Shown: piece by piece, positions 25,201-37,440 of the stretch
Layout of the letters: the number at the start of each line of letters is the position of its first letter
Position numbering within the stretch: position 1 is the stretch's first letter
NCBI GenBank assembly: GCA_032622095.1
Contig: CP136063.1
Span: forward strand, 12,439,814 to 12,503,813
DNA from: Siphonodentalium dalli
Taxonomy: Eukaryota > Mollusca > Scaphopoda > Gadilida > Siphonodentaliidae
Direction: 5' to 3'
DNA length: 64,000 nt
Position numbers and translations under genes: made by a program
Notes under the pieces: model-generated
What the model saw: only the letters and a program-made list of their open reading frames with translations
Database searches by the model: none
What the model was told of the DNA's origin: nothing

Positions 25201-28200
25201 AGGACATTGTGCTAGTCATTTATTACAGGCCGATTGCAATTTGACGGAACCTAAACGCAAAATAACTCTTATTAATATATGTTATTTAGTATTTCCCAGG
25301 CAATGGCTGTCAATATGTCATCAGATAATTAACTAAAACTCATTCAAAGAAGGCGTTACTGTTGCGAAGTATTGCTGTGATATTCAGAAACCCACAGTGG
25401 AGCGTCTCAACATCGCGGTGTCTAGAAACGGAACCTTTGGGAGTATCAATTTAAATAAATGAAGAACTTAATACGAACCTGAAAAGAGGTGACATATTTT
25501 CGATCAAGAAACGTAACTGTTTATCAAACAAAAGCGAGATTAAACTTAATCTTCTAATTTTAAAACGACAATTTAAATATATTTTCTAAGGGATAAATCC
25601 CCGGTTTCGAGTATATTCTAGTAGAAAGCAATTGTATATGCCTTGTATGTCTACTATTGCACACATTATAACTTGTTGTGATGATATTCATTGAGGATTA
25701 CTAAGGAATTACAAAATACTTAGCATTTTACGAACGGCGTGCTCATTTTCTATATACATATCACAATGGAAATGGGGCTTATTCAGAGGCTCGTTAATAA
25801 GTTGGATGCAATCGAAGCGCTATCAATGAGCTGCTGGGTGCCATATCTACAATGAGCTGCTGTGTGCCATATCTACAATGAGCTGCTGAGTGCCGGTGAA
25901 ATTGTTATGTGTTTGCCAGATATCATCCCAAAAATCTGTGTATTTTGGTAAACTCATTTGTCATTGTGATAGTTGTGTTGGAAACATATCAAGGTTTTGT
26001 GTTGTGCATTTTGGTATTTTACTCATTTGTCATTGTGATAGTTGTGTTGGAAACATATCAAGGTTTTGTGTTGTGTATTTTGGTAAACTCATTTGTCATT
26101 GTGATAGTTGTGTTGGAAACATATCAAGGTTTTGTGTTGTGTATTTTGGTAAACTCATTTGTCATTGTGATAGTTGTGTTGGGAACATATCATGGTTTTG
26201 TGTTGTGTATTTTGGTATTTTACTCATTTGTCATTGTGATAGTTGTGTTGGAAACATATCAAGGTTTTGTGTTGTGTATTTTGGTAAACTCATTTGTCAT
26301 TGTGATAGTTGTGTTGGAAACATATCAAGGTTTTGTGTTGTGTATTTTGGTAAACTCATTTGTCATTGTGATAGTTGTGTTGGAAACATATCAAGGTTTT
26401 GTGTTGTGTATTTTGGTACACTCATTTGTCATTGTGATAGTTGTGTTGGAAACATATCAAGGTTCCGTGTTGTTTATTTTGGTAAACTCATTTGTCATTG
26501 TGATAGTTGTGTTGGAAACATATCAAGGTTTTGTGTTATGTATTTAAATATATCTTGTACATGACTCTAAATTACTTGTACTTGACAAGTCTGTGCTTCA
26601 GATGACCATTACATATGCATAATTACTGAACACGAACGCCGCACACGCTTTTTTGTAAATTGGTTATGACCTTCAACATCTCATATGGATGGATCGGTTG
26701 CTGGTGTTTACAAGATACAAGGGGGTGTTGATTTGTGCATGATCATCGATGTAATTTATCATCCATTTATACAGATTGTGCAGCATCAGTTGGCTACTCT
26801 TTGTATGAAATTGCGGGTGAAATCTATTGCCTCAAGTACAACAGGCAATTGCTGAAACCAATCGCCACCAGAAACGTCTGTGTGTCAGAAGGATCACACA
26901 TCGTGACGATTGATAGCCGTGCCATGCTTGACGGGTTAGCGACTCTTCTGGTGACATTGGGTCACGGAACAGGTGAGTTATAAATTAGACAGGTCGGGCA
27001 CATCGTGTATTCAATATTATAGTTATATTCAACTACCGTTTCCAACATTTTTCAGATTACGGCAACCCTTGCCACATAGTTCCTGCAAACCCATGTTCTA
27101 GCATCATGCAAGTTAGGTTGCTGCAAACCTTGTCATAATCCCATTGGTTTGCTAACTGCTTTACTATGCAAACTTCAGTAGTAAATAAATTTCTTTATTA
27201 CTAACTTGGTTGCTGCAAATTTCCTGCGATGCCATGTTCCTAAAAAGTGCAGTTGAAGTTTCTTGCTGGAATTCAGTAAATAGTTGGTTGCTGCAAACAT
27301 TGCTCCAAACTTATTAATCATGGCGATCAGCGGTAGGTAGCTTTTATGTTATAGAAGTGGGGCATACAGATGTGGAAATCAGTTTTTGTTATATACATTT
27401 CATAATTTCAAATAAATATTCAAAAACTCATCAATCATAACATCTACCAGTAGTAATGACTACTAGCCGTTGAAGTGCAGTTGAAGTTTCTTGCTGGAAT
27501 TCAGTAAATAGTTGGTTGCTGCAAACATTGCTCCAAAATTATTAATCATGGCGATCAGCGGTAGGTAGCTTTTATGTTATAGAAGTGGGGCATACAGATG
27601 TGGAAATCAGTTTTTGTTATATACATTTCATAATTTCAAATAAATATTCAAAAACTCATCAATCATAACATCTACCAGTAGTAATGACTACTAGCCGTCG
27701 TTTTGAATATACTGATTCAATACATAATCATAGTGTTCATTCCATCATGTGTCATTGGTGCAGCCATTTCAGGTCACTCACTGAGTAGAAAGTGAGATCG
27801 TATTACCACAGTATAAATACTTTGTCGTTGACATTGAAATTGAAACCTCGTGCAGCTGCATCATCAACAGCGAAATGAATCTATCGTTCATCAGTTGAAT
27901 TCCCGAATTGGCTGCTAATAACATCAATGATTACTATACCTCTTGTTCAAATAAGTGTATATAACATTCGAAATGGTCATGGGTTTCTCTCACAATCCCG
28001 TACGATTCAGCCCACTCAAATTATCAACTATTCACACACATGTGGCTTATACGGTGTCGTGTCTGCATTTCAGCTCCTCTCTTCGTCAATGGCCACAGAC
28101 CCAGCCCTACTGGCATCATGTGCACTCACGACGACCAGCCGGTGCCTTTCGTTGACTGGCAAGAAGGCGAACCAGGCACACAAGAGTTCTTGGTCATCAT

Positions 28201-28276
28201 ACACAATGGATCAGCTTACTATATGAAGGACGGCTTTGGACGCGTGGCCAAACCATTCCTCTGTCAGATGTTCTGA
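22227..28276 (+). CDS. Secreted PAN/apple-like and C-type-lectin-like domain protein (three exons)
   Basis: Exons are 22,227-22,521, 26,775-26,972 and 28,074-28,276. Both donors are GTGAGT, both acceptors end in AG, and both introns are phase 1. The joined frame is open for 231 residues. Residues 7-28 form a signal peptide (start possibly Met7, at 22,245). Residues about 50-82 resemble a PAN/apple module: RIHCAIHSK, SSFMYN, STGMCTLG. Two cysteines usual for that module are replaced (near Ser62 and at Tyr67). Residues 99-231 resemble a C-type lectin fold: DCAASVGY, IYCLKYN, VCVSEGSHIVTIDSR, then FVDWQEGEPGTQEFLVI and PFLCQMF at the end, with Cys100, 117, 134, 181 and 228. The WND and EPN/QPD calcium-sugar motifs are absent, so sugar binding is doubtful. 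Likely an extracellular recognition or matrix protein. Expression is unproven. Confidence 0.8.
25824..25895. repeat. 26-bp repeat, three copies
   Basis: CAATGAGCTGCTGNGTGCCA followed by TATCTA recurs at 25,824, 25,850 and 25,876. The last copy is truncated. It lies just before the 66-bp array. Confidence 0.85.
25936..26545. repeat. 66-bp intronic repeat, nine copies, open in two frames
   Basis: The unit CTCATTTGTCATTGTGATAG followed by TTGTGTTGGAAACATATCAA and GGTTTTGTGTTGTGTATTTTG recurs nine times. Two inter-unit gaps are 69 bp and the rest 66 bp, so all indels are multiples of three. Two plus-strand frames stay open across the array (224 and 212 codons). One encodes repeats of LICHCDSCVGNISRFCVVYF, the other the hydrophobic SFVIVIVVLETYQGFVLCIL. 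It lies within intron 1 of the lectin-like gene, so translation is doubtful. Confidence 0.9.
27247..27698. repeat. Tandem duplication of 228 bp in intron 2
   Basis: 27,247-27,470 and 27,475-27,698 are almost identical; the only difference noticed is CCAAAC versus CCAAAA. The near identity points to a recent duplication inside the second intron of the lectin-like gene. Confidence 0.93.
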
Positions 28277-28354
28277 ATGTCGGTACCACACAAACTGGAT
28301 CAGTTTACCACTACATGACTGTCGATGCTGGGTATGCAGACAAGCCGCCGATAT

Positions 28355-28588
28355 GTCAACCACGCCATCCCTGAGTCAACCAGGCCATCCATATGCCAAC
28401 CGTGCCGTCCCTGGTCAACCAGGCAACTCCATAATTATGTCAGCCAGGCCATCCTTATGTAAACCAGGTCACGTATATGTCAACCAGGCCATCCTTATGT
28501 CAAGCAGATCATATATATGTCAACCAGGCCATTTCTGTGTCAATCAGGCCATCCATATGTCAACCAGGCCATCCCTATGTCAAATGTA
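28355..28588. repeat. 20-bp minisatellite in the 3' region of the lectin-like gene
   Basis: ATGTCAACCAGGCCATCCNT repeats with a 20-bp period. It is best preserved at 28,476-28,588, with more diverged copies upstream. It starts about 80 bp after the stop codon and may lie in the 3' UTR. Confidence 0.8.
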
Positions 28589-28786
28589 AGCTGTAGAACA
28601 GAGTCCCCTCGCTACGCTGCCGACATGCATATTGAGTGCAGTTTCTCAGAATGATGCAGAATGAATTGTAACCTTCAACAGTCTCAAATAATTAAATGTG
28701 ACATTTCTTCACATTCCGTGTAGATGCGCGCACCGGTAAGTCGTGCGCAGGGGACTGAACTCTGCATGGAGCTTGTGTCAAATGTT

Positions 28787-28985
28787 CTGAATGGAGTATC
28801 ATACATACACAGTGAGCATATTGCATGGTGGATGGCGCTGAATGGAGTATCATACATACACAGTAAGCATATTACATGGTGGATGGCGCTGAATGGAGTA
28901 TCATACATACACAGTAAGCATATTGCATGGTGGATGGCGCTGGGTATACAACCAAACCGATCCCTTGTCAGATGTTCCTGTTGAC
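28787..28985 (+). pseudogene. Decayed, triplicated piece of a lectin last exon
   Basis: Three 51-bp copies (starting 28,787, 28,838 and 28,889) read NGVSYIHSKHIAWWMAL. They are followed by ACCAAACCGATCCCTTGTCAG, ATGTTC. The last part matches the end of exon 3 (GCCAAACCATTCCTCTGTCAG, ATGTTC then TGA) and the repeated part matches its HNGSAYYMK segment. The stop is lost and the ending is frameshifted relative to exon 3. I infer a partial exon duplication followed by local amplification. Confidence 0.6.
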
Positions 28986-28989
28986 GATT

Positions 28990-29674
28990 TCGAAAGTTTT
29001 CTCGAACTATTACCCAAGGTATGCCGGTGATTGCGACAAGTCAACCCATTTATAACTGATGCATATCAATATTGTCAGATCCATACAGAATAAATTATTA
29101 ATTATTAGCAATTTCTTTGAATTTCAACACGTCATTGTACTGGGTGTTCATGCAAAATATTATCCCTCCATTTGTCCAGTTAGGCTATTTGGCAATATAC
29201 ACAAAGTTACCTCGATGTGGACATCCCCTCTCCACTCCCTGGTTACATAATTTAAAACAGAATATAGAGCGGCATCCCACAATATGTCACAATGACGAAA
29301 GATAGGAGGCGTAACATCACCATGCGTATTTCTGCGAAACTCAGCCCAATTGTTCCTTGAACAATGACATGAAAATTCTCAAATATAGAACATTATTTGT
29401 GGGTAGATGTTTTTCTAAGTGACAAAATTTAAGTTCCTCTCATGATCTTCAGATATGCTATCATAGATATATTATCTGCACATTTGAAACAAATATAATT
29501 TACAGAAGTTCTTGGTACGTGGAAACGGTGACATTTTTAAATGTTTCCATGCCATAAAAGTGAAGTAAATGAGATTAAATTAACCAATTGTTCGGTGGTT
29601 CTTAAATGCTGTATCACAATGATCGCTTGTTCCAAATTGCACATACAAATTTCTGACAGATTTTGAGAAAATCC
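28990..29674. other. Spacer, no recognised gene
   Basis: AT-rich sequence. An AATAAA at about 29,091 could serve as a distant polyadenylation signal for the lectin-like gene. Nothing else was recognised. Confidence 0.4.
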
Positions 29675-29731
29675 ATTTAAGAATACCAGGTGGCAGGTAC
29701 TTTATTTAAGAATACCAGGTGGCAGGTACTT
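29675..29731. repeat. 29-bp duplication
   Basis: ATTTAAGAATACCAGGTGGC followed by AGGTACTTT occurs twice, at 29,675 and 29,704. Confidence 0.9.
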
Positions 29732-29757
29732 TTAGCCAAATGTGCATCTCACCCTTA

Positions 29758-30609
29758 ACGGTGGATTATCTCTTTGTAAACATGTATTATATAGTTACCA
29801 GGGTATAAAGGTGGATTATCTCTTTGTAAACATGTATTATATAGTTACCGGGGTATAAAGGTGGATTATCTCTTTGTAAACATGTATTATATAGTTACCG
29901 GGGTATAAAGGTGGATGATCTCTTTGTAAACATGTATTATATAGTTACCGGTGTATAAAGGTGGGTTATCTCTTTGTAAACATGTATTATATAGTTACCG
30001 GGGTATAAAGGTGGATTATCTCTTTGTAAACATGTATTATATAGTTACCGGGGTATAAAGGTGGATGATCTCTTTGTAAACATGTATTATATAGTTACCG
30101 GTGTATAAAGGTGGGTTATCTCTTTGTAAACATGTATTATATAGTTACCGGGGTATACAGGTGGATTATCTCTTTGTAAACATGTATTATATAGTTACCG
30201 GGGTATAAAGGTGGATTATCTCTTTGTAAACATGTATTATATAGTTACCGGGGTATAAAGGTGGATGATCTCTTTGTAAACATGTATTATATAGTTACCG
30301 GTATATAAAGGTGGGTTATCTCTTTGTAAACATGTATTATATAGTTACCGGGGTATAAAGGTGGATTATCTCTTTGTAAACATGTATTATATAGTTACCG
30401 GGGTATAAAGGTGGATTATCTCTTTGTAAACATGTATTATATAGTTACCGGGGTATAAAGGTGGATGATCTCTTTGTAAACATGTATTATATAGTTACCG
30501 GTGTATAAAGGTGGGTTATCTCTTTGTAAACATGCATTATATAGTTACAGGGGTATAAAGGTGGATGATCTCTTTGTAAACATGTATTATATAGTTACCG
30601 AGGTATACA
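29758..30609. repeat. 50-bp minisatellite, 17 copies, with higher-order pattern
   Basis: The unit GGTGGATTATCTCTTTGTAA, ACATGTATTATATAGTTACC, GGGGTATAAA repeats every 50 bp. Variants GGATTATC (A), GGATGATC (B) and GGGTTATC (C) occur in the order A A A B C A B C A A B C A A B C B. The array has therefore largely grown in blocks of three or four units. The unit resembles the terminal repeat at 43,642-43,702 (TTAAAGATGGATTATCTCTTT ... GGGTATAAAAT). Confidence 0.93.
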
Positions 30610-31030
30610 ATATTAGATTTGAAGTGGAGACTCCTATCCGGAAATGCTTCTATCGATTAATAATTTTATTTCGAATATTTTCTGCTCTAAAGTCTAAAAA
30701 GTTGTGTTTGTTCAGATAATGAACACTAGTGGTTACTGTTAACAGATACCATAAATTGTATTGTACAGTTATGTCACAAATACACAGTAATCATACTCAT
30801 TATCGCTTATAATTGTGGACCAAAACAATACAATCAATCAACCTGGGACATTTGACTTTCGGTGTGTAGCCATAGGAACAGCCCAGTGTTCTATATCGCA
30901 ATATGGTATCATCCGAATGGTCTGTTCTAAAAATAATAACGTAAACGGTCCCGATTTAATATCCGAAATAAAATTAATATTAATTGATAAAAGCTTTTCA
31001 GGACAGGGGTCTTCAGTTCATATCTAATAT
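30600..31030. mobile_element. Foldback remnant next to the 50-bp array
   Basis: 30,600-30,690 (CTATCCGGAAATGCTTCTAT, then ATTTCGAATATT) matches the reverse complement of 30,935-31,030. Both match 43,700-43,825. The inverted pair with its central spacer looks like the arms of a non-autonomous element whose left arm has been expanded into the 50-bp minisatellite. Confidence 0.65.
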
Positions 31031-31237
31031 GACTATACGTAAACGTAATTTGCGAGCCCTCAAATGTAGGCCTACTTTTATGACAATAACGAATGCATGA
31101 ATTCACAAATAGAAACGGGACATAAATTTGCACCCACTGGGTTGGAATTTTGCAACAGTTAACTGTTATTTCAATACTTTCAACTGTTGGAAATATTAAT
31201 TGAATCAACCCTTTGGCTTGGAACTTTCCATAGATTA

Positions 31238-32080
31238 CCATATATATGGAACTTGTATATGTCTGTGCAGGAGATGTCCATTTTATCAAATACACTAGAG
31301 CTCTGTGTGGAGATAAACATTCATGGGGCAGGGATGCTGATATACATTAGGACATATGTTTTTCTTCCATTTTCGAGTCTATGTAGGCCCACCACATGAG
31401 GGAAGCAGGCCCTGTAACCCCATTTTTATGACCATGGATATGGTATGTATCTGTGCATGTAATGCCCCTTTATTCAAATATACTAGAGTTCCAGAGTGGA
31501 GACATACTTGCATGGGGCAAGGATGCTGACATCAAAATAGGGTTTTTTACCCAATTTTAAGTCAATAAGTACAGTAATGCCCTAAGTAATCGACTCCTTA
31601 ACCACAGCAAAATTAAGGGTAACTTTTCAGGATTTAGTCGGAAATATGGCTTGTTGCCTTTCATCGGAAAGCTGTACACCATGGTCCATATGAGGGAAGC
31701 AATCCCCCCATGGAACCCCTAATTCCCTGTTTATGACCATGGAACTTGTATATAATTTTATATATATGCAGGAGATGTCCCTTTTACCAAAAACACTAGA
31801 GATCCGGGTGGAGATAAACAATCATGGACAGTGATGCTGATATGCATTAGGAAATATGTTTTTTCTTCAATTTTCGAGACTATATAGGACCACCACACGA
31901 GGGAAGCAGACCCATGTAGCCCCTTATTCCCTTTTTATGACCATGGATATTGTAAATATCTGCAGGAGATGCCCTTTATTCAAATACACTTGAGCTCCTG
32001 GATGGAGACATATCGGTACTTGCATGGGGCAGAAATGGTGATGATATGAAAATAGGGGTTTTTACCCAATTTTAAGTCAA
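31238..32080. repeat. About 500-bp tandem duplication made of two related halves
   Basis: The sequence around CAGGAGATGTCC...ACACTAGAG...GGAGATAAAC...CATGGGGCAG...GATGCTGATAT at 31,268 recurs at about 31,770. Each unit has a second, related half at about 31,455 and 31,970. Both units end with TTTTTACCCAATTTTAAGTC (31,545 and 32,062). No coding frame. Confidence 0.75.
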
Positions 32081-32081
32081 C

Positions 32082-32640
32082 AAGAGGTGTGCACTCGAGT
32101 GCTAGCATACCCCCACCGTGGCAAATTCAACACGCATTATCTGTAAACTCAACCACAAAGATTTTTAACTTTAAAGAAAAATTCGGACTAATAATATCGA
32201 TATGGTTGGTGTCACAAGAAGCTTGTACAGAAAAAATTATTCAAATCGGTTCATATTTGTTAAAGTTATTAAGTCAGACAGAATTTTCTAAGTCAAAATA
32301 AGTCGAAAATGAGGTGTAATATTACGAAAAACAGTCTGAGCCAATCCCTAGCCGCATCATGTAGCGAGGGTATTGTGAGAAGCATGTATACCAAAAATTA
32401 TTGAAATCGGTTCATATTTGTTAAAGTTATTAAGTCGGACAGAATTTTCTAAGTCAAAATAAGTCGAAAAAGAGGCGTAACTTGAAAAAAAAAGTCGGAC
32501 CGAACCGCAATTAACATCATGCGGAGAGACCGTCCCAATGAGATTGCATACAAAAAATTATTGAAATCGGTTCATAGTTGTTCGAGTTATGAGGTCGGAC
32601 GGACGGACGGACGAACGGGCGGACCGACGTGATTATACTT
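32082..32640 (+). repeat. SINE-like repeat with ~160-bp internal periodicity
   Basis: It begins ACAAGAGGTGTGCACTCGAG. It contains three copies, about 160 bp apart, of ATTGAAATCGGTTCATATTT. Two of these are followed by TTTCTAAGTCAAAATAAGTC, and the block ends in GGACGGACGGACGGAC. Several copies of this repeat type occur elsewhere in the window. It is a common style in marine invertebrate genomes. No tRNA-like head was demonstrated. Confidence 0.65.
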
Positions 32641-32666
32641 GTGAGGTGCGATCTTTTATTTGATTG

Positions 32667-32690
32667 ACTTGTGGGTTGCAACCCACAAGT
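32667..32690. repeat. 24-bp perfect palindrome
   Basis: ACTTGTGGGTTG is followed immediately by its exact reverse complement with no loop. It lies just after the SINE-like block. Confidence 0.9.
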
Positions 32691-32699
32691 GACTTACGG

Positions 32700-34235
32700 A
32701 AAATCCAATTTTAAGGACCGAAGCAGCAGAAATGTTATATTGAGGTGTCAAATCGGATGGATGGCCGCCCAATCGGCTTCGTTTCTCTCAAGCCTCCCCC
32801 ATGTAATATCACACCATGATTTTATTTTAATATTCATGGCGTGAATTCGACAATAAGTCATAATATTATGTCGCCAACACATCTGTTAATTAATCTGAGT
32901 ACGCAATAGCCTTGTATAAGAACCACCCTCAATTGCAGTCAGGGTGTACTATATGCTACTAAACAACGAAAACAAGCGCGATTCCCGCTTGTGTTCGTTC
33001 TAATAAATACAAAAATCCTTAGAAGTTAATCAAATTCAGTATACAAATAGAATATGGTGACATATATAAATCACACATGTACCGTTTTTCACTTGTGTTC
33101 GTTTATTTTTATGAATAATTGTTGATGGCAATCTTGATATATGTTAAAATCATTCAATGACTGGAAGTTCCAGTGTGCATGTTCTTATCAAGTTGTTTTA
33201 AGTTGAATCACTCAAGTGCATCATCATCATACATGTATGTCTACGGGACAAGTCGATAGACAATTGCATATACATCTACATTGTATATCATTTGTTAGAG
33301 AGTTCAAATCATTTATCACACGATTTGTGTAAAAATATTTACCCAATGTCCTTGTGTATAATTTTCTTCTGCAACTTCCATGTCAAGCTGCAAACAGTGT
33401 GCAGTCCCCTCGCTACGCTATGTCTGAACGCTGCCAGAACCTCCCGCTGTCTATTTTTAGAAATGTGAAAAACCCAGAAAAATGGCTGTCGCTGGGGACG
33501 AAACTCTTAACCAATTTAGTCTTAAATTTCATCTTGTTTTTTGTTTAACGTCCGATAAATGGAGATACTATAAGTTAAACCAACACAAATGTACTAAAGA
33601 AAATTGTTGTTCATCGTAATATTACGACAGAAACTGTTTAACGTGAATATACGGTCTAATTGTAGAATTACATGGCAGATGTAATCTGACATTTACAGAA
33701 GCTGAGAACCTTGTGTGAATTGAACTGTGGTGGGGTCTCAAGCAATCTACCCCTTCACATTGGAAACACGAATGACACAGCCTGAGGACGGATGCGATCC
33801 GTCTTACCACAGAAAAATTCAAACAGGTCCACAGGTGATCAATGTCATAAATTACATCTACAATTATAGATCAAAAATCAATTTCCATTGCCTAATTGCC
33901 ATGAAACCGACCTTTCTCACAGAACAGAATTATGGAACAAAGTTATGTGCCTTGAAAATTAGCCTAAATTAATGTGGGTACCAATATGTGAATTCACCTT
34001 GCCAAAAGATAACACACCTGAATTACACTCCGATATGGTAGGACAGACAGAGCTCTTGACTACGTCTACCCGTATATGCCCCCGACCCCCCCCCCCCCAT
34101 AGGCATATGGTAATCATAATAACATGGGAGGAACTGAGGAAACACTGACAATACCTACATCTAATTATAGCTAGAGGTGTGACTGTCCCAATGGGACTAA
34201 GGATACCCCCCCTTTCTTGACACACCCATTATATT
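32700..34235. other. Spacer without a recognised gene
   Basis: No coding or repeat structure beyond a C tract at about 34,087-34,098 and a 7-bp hairpin GACGGATGCGATCCGTC at about 33,786. The open frames here lack domains. Confidence 0.45.
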
Positions 34236-34239
34236 ATAT

Positions 34240-36780
34240 GAAGTACCGAATATAAAGACAGGTACTCTGAAGTATTTAGGTACTATGCATAGTACCCAGC
34301 AATTTGGTACTTCAGAGAACCAAACATATACCGTAGGTACTAAGTGGAGAACCTGCCCAGATAACAAGCACTCGAAATTACGAAACATGACCGATAGCAA
34401 ATTTAACAATGTGGCATGTTAGATTCCAAATGATGCTATGGCGTTTAAACATTGAATAAAGTACAAAACCACATGGACTCCATTGCATATTGATATTGAG
34501 ATAAACCGAGTTATACATGCATTACTTTTATTAGTATAGAACCTTGATCGTGATTTTGTACTTAATTCAAAGTTTAATATCTCGATTTCAGGATTCTCAT
34601 GAACTGTTCGCTGCATGTGGAGTAAAATTGGTCTGAATTTCTTAATTTGTGTGCAATAATATTAAAGTAAACATTATAAATCAAACATCTTGAAACAGGT
34701 CTGGATGAAACACCAATCGATCATGAATAGGCCGATAAATAAAAAACTACCTTGCGATAAATCGCAAACCTTTGTGAATCGCAAACAACTTTGCAATAAG
34801 TACCGGTATTATGCGGTATATGCGATTTAGTGTAAAGGTTTACGATTGATTACAAAAGGTTTGCGATTAATCGCAATGGTTTGTGATTTATCGCAGATAT
34901 ATTTTCATGCATTGGCTTGGACCGTATAAATATAAATATAATCCGACATCTTCAACAGGTCTGGGTAAACCACCAATCGATCTATAATAGCATGGTTGGG
35001 CTAAAATAGACCGATCGTTCTTTCTTTCTTTGACAGCCAGCATGCATGTGGGATAAGGCGAGCAAACCTTCGCGATAAATCACAAAACAACTTTGCGAAA
35101 AATTACAAACACCTTTACGATAACTCTCAGACTGCGCACTGGGTGATTATATTTTGCGATTTATCGCAAACATGTTTGAAATTTGTGGAAAACTTTTTTT
35201 GTGCTAAAAATTTCTTAATTTGTGTGTAAACATTATAAATCAGCCATCTTAAACAGGTCTCCGTGAACAACCTATCAATTTATAATTGAACGGTCGGGCT
35301 AAAATAGACCGATCAGTCATTCACAGCCAGATGCAAGAATGGTGAGAGGAGCAAAACTTTGCGAAAAATCACAAACACCTTCGCGATAACACGCAAACCA
35401 TTACGATAAATCTCAAACATCTTCACGATAAATCTCAGACTACGTACTGTGTGAATAAATTTTTTGATTTATCGCAAAGATGTTTGAGATTTGTCGCAAA
35501 GGTTTTTTGGCACTAATGGGCTTCTGTGAATATTATAAATCAGACATCTTAAACAGGTCTGAGTGAACAACCTATCAATCTATGCCCGGTCGGACTAAAA
35601 TAGACCGATCAGTCATTCACAGCCAGATGCATGAGTGATGAGGGAGCAAACCTTTGCGATAAATCACAAACACCTTTGCGATAAATCACAAACACCTTTG
35701 CGATAACACACAAACCTTAACAATAAATCTCAAATATCTTTACGATAACTCTCAGACTACGTACTGGGTGATTATATTTTGCGATTTATCGCAAAGATGT
35801 TTGAGATTTGTCGCAAAGGCTTTTTGCCGATAATGGGCTTCTGTGAACATTATAAACCAGACATCTTAAACAGGTCTGAGTGAACACCCTATCAATCTAT
35901 AATTGCCCGGACATGCTAATATAGACCGATCGGTCATTAACAGCCAGGGGAGCAAATCTTTGCAATAATTCCCAAACCTTTGTAAATAGTGTGCGATAAG
36001 CAAAATACTCAAAAATGGGGAGACCATTAACTTTGGTTAATTAAAACTGTTGTTTGAAAAATACCGCTATAGCGCTCACTAGTCCTCGCTACAAGATGTT
36101 GAATGGGTTACCAGAATTATTATCAAAAAAATTGCCACGGTGTTCAGTGTTTTGCTTATCGTACACTTCCAATGCGCTGTATCAGTAAATGAACAAATAC
36201 TAAGATAAATGTAACACAAAGAGAGTTTAATGTATTTAATATATGATAAAGTTTGGTAAAGCCATAGTTAATAAATTATTCTCCATTCGCATCTATGCGT
36301 CAACAAGTCAATGGCATTGCCTGATCACCAGAGCCATATAATGTAAAATTTCGCTAATATGGTTTCCAGTTATGGATGAGGTTATTTCCTAGCAAAGCGG
36401 AAATGGCCGAATCGCTCAGAATGATAACCACACATGTAGCCAGACATGTTTTGATAAGAACATGAAGCATCTGGACATTGGAATGGTCTACATGTTCATG
36501 TACATGTATGTATACAGCTAAGCTCTAATTGACCCCCCCCCCCTCCTAACGACATTGGCCACCGATATTACCAGTACATGTAGTTGCGAATGTCGGTCAG
36601 TGACCAACTTTTAATGTTAATTAAACCGTAAACAAATTATTAATTGAAATATTGTTTTGTGTATAGTTAATATGGTGCACGGCGCTGATGAAAAGCTGGA
36701 CTGGATGTTTACAAGGTGTCCATGTGAAAAATTAGTGCGGAGTACAGTGGTCGCAAAATATTATTAATAAGACTGTATAA
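34240..36780 (-). mobile_element. Dispersed repetitive element, copy B (inverted, internally amplified)
   Basis: Read on the minus strand it follows the same order as 7385-9030, from the CACTGTACTCCGCACTAATT section near 36,740 to GGTAC-rich sequence at 34,240-34,360. It is about 0.9 kb longer. A ~300-bp internal unit is repeated about five times, marked by ACATCTTAAACAGGTCTGAG-type sequence at 34,688, 34,946, 35,243, 35,543 and 35,861. Each unit carries many TTTGCGATAAATCGCAAA-like direct and inverted words and ATAGACCGATCAGTCATTCA. No transposase frame. Confidence 0.7.
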
Positions 36781-37440
36781 AGATTATCTGCGGTTGCCAC
36801 ATATCAACCACTTGACCATGGTTGAACGGCGGTATGGTATAACCGGTGTCATTAACATCCTACAACCTTGTTAAAGGGGGTTGATTAATTAGAGCTTAGC
36901 TGTAGTACGTTACTAAAAGCTTGCGATTGATTCAGTTATAACATGTGTCCCAGAATTGGATCCGTATCTCCGAGATTATCCACCATTCCATAAATATATC
37001 AGAACAAAATCACAGCATCACAGGAGTTTCGATCATAATATTATAGCAGACTCCGTAAACTTGTTACTGACTCATGAGTCATGACTGATCTGTGACGACA
37101 GTGACGTAATAACTGACTAATTTCTACAGAATTGGATGTCTTGTAATCATTTCCACTCAAGTATATAAACGCGCCTCATATACACACGCTCATTAATTAT
37201 CAAGTTTCAACGTAAAGATAAATTACCATCGGTGCCCGAGATATCGCCAAGACGTCTGAAACAGTCAAATGCATCGGCCGGTTAAGCGTTAACGTTATGA
37301 CCTCTAACGACGTCATAGAAGTTACGCATTGTTTTTATCCTGATGGAAGATAGTACCAATTCTTCTTGATAATTGAGACAGATAATTAAAACGGATACAT
37401 ACGCATTATATATCCTTGGAAAGAGGAAACACGAAAGATT
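36781..37440. other. Spacer, mostly unrecognised
   Basis: 36,826-36,900 shares GATTAATTAGAGC and neighbouring words with 7730-7880, so some of this is probably more of the dispersed family. No gene was seen. Confidence 0.4.

Larger units (their letters stand above)
22522..26774 (+). other. Intron 1 of the lectin-like gene
   Basis: A 4.25-kb phase-1 intron. It contains TG/CA-rich simple sequence around 24,250-24,960, a three-copy 26-bp repeat and the 66-bp repeat array near its 3' end. A 120-codon open frame at 23,145-23,507 has no recognised domain and no convincing splice context. Confidence 0.6.
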
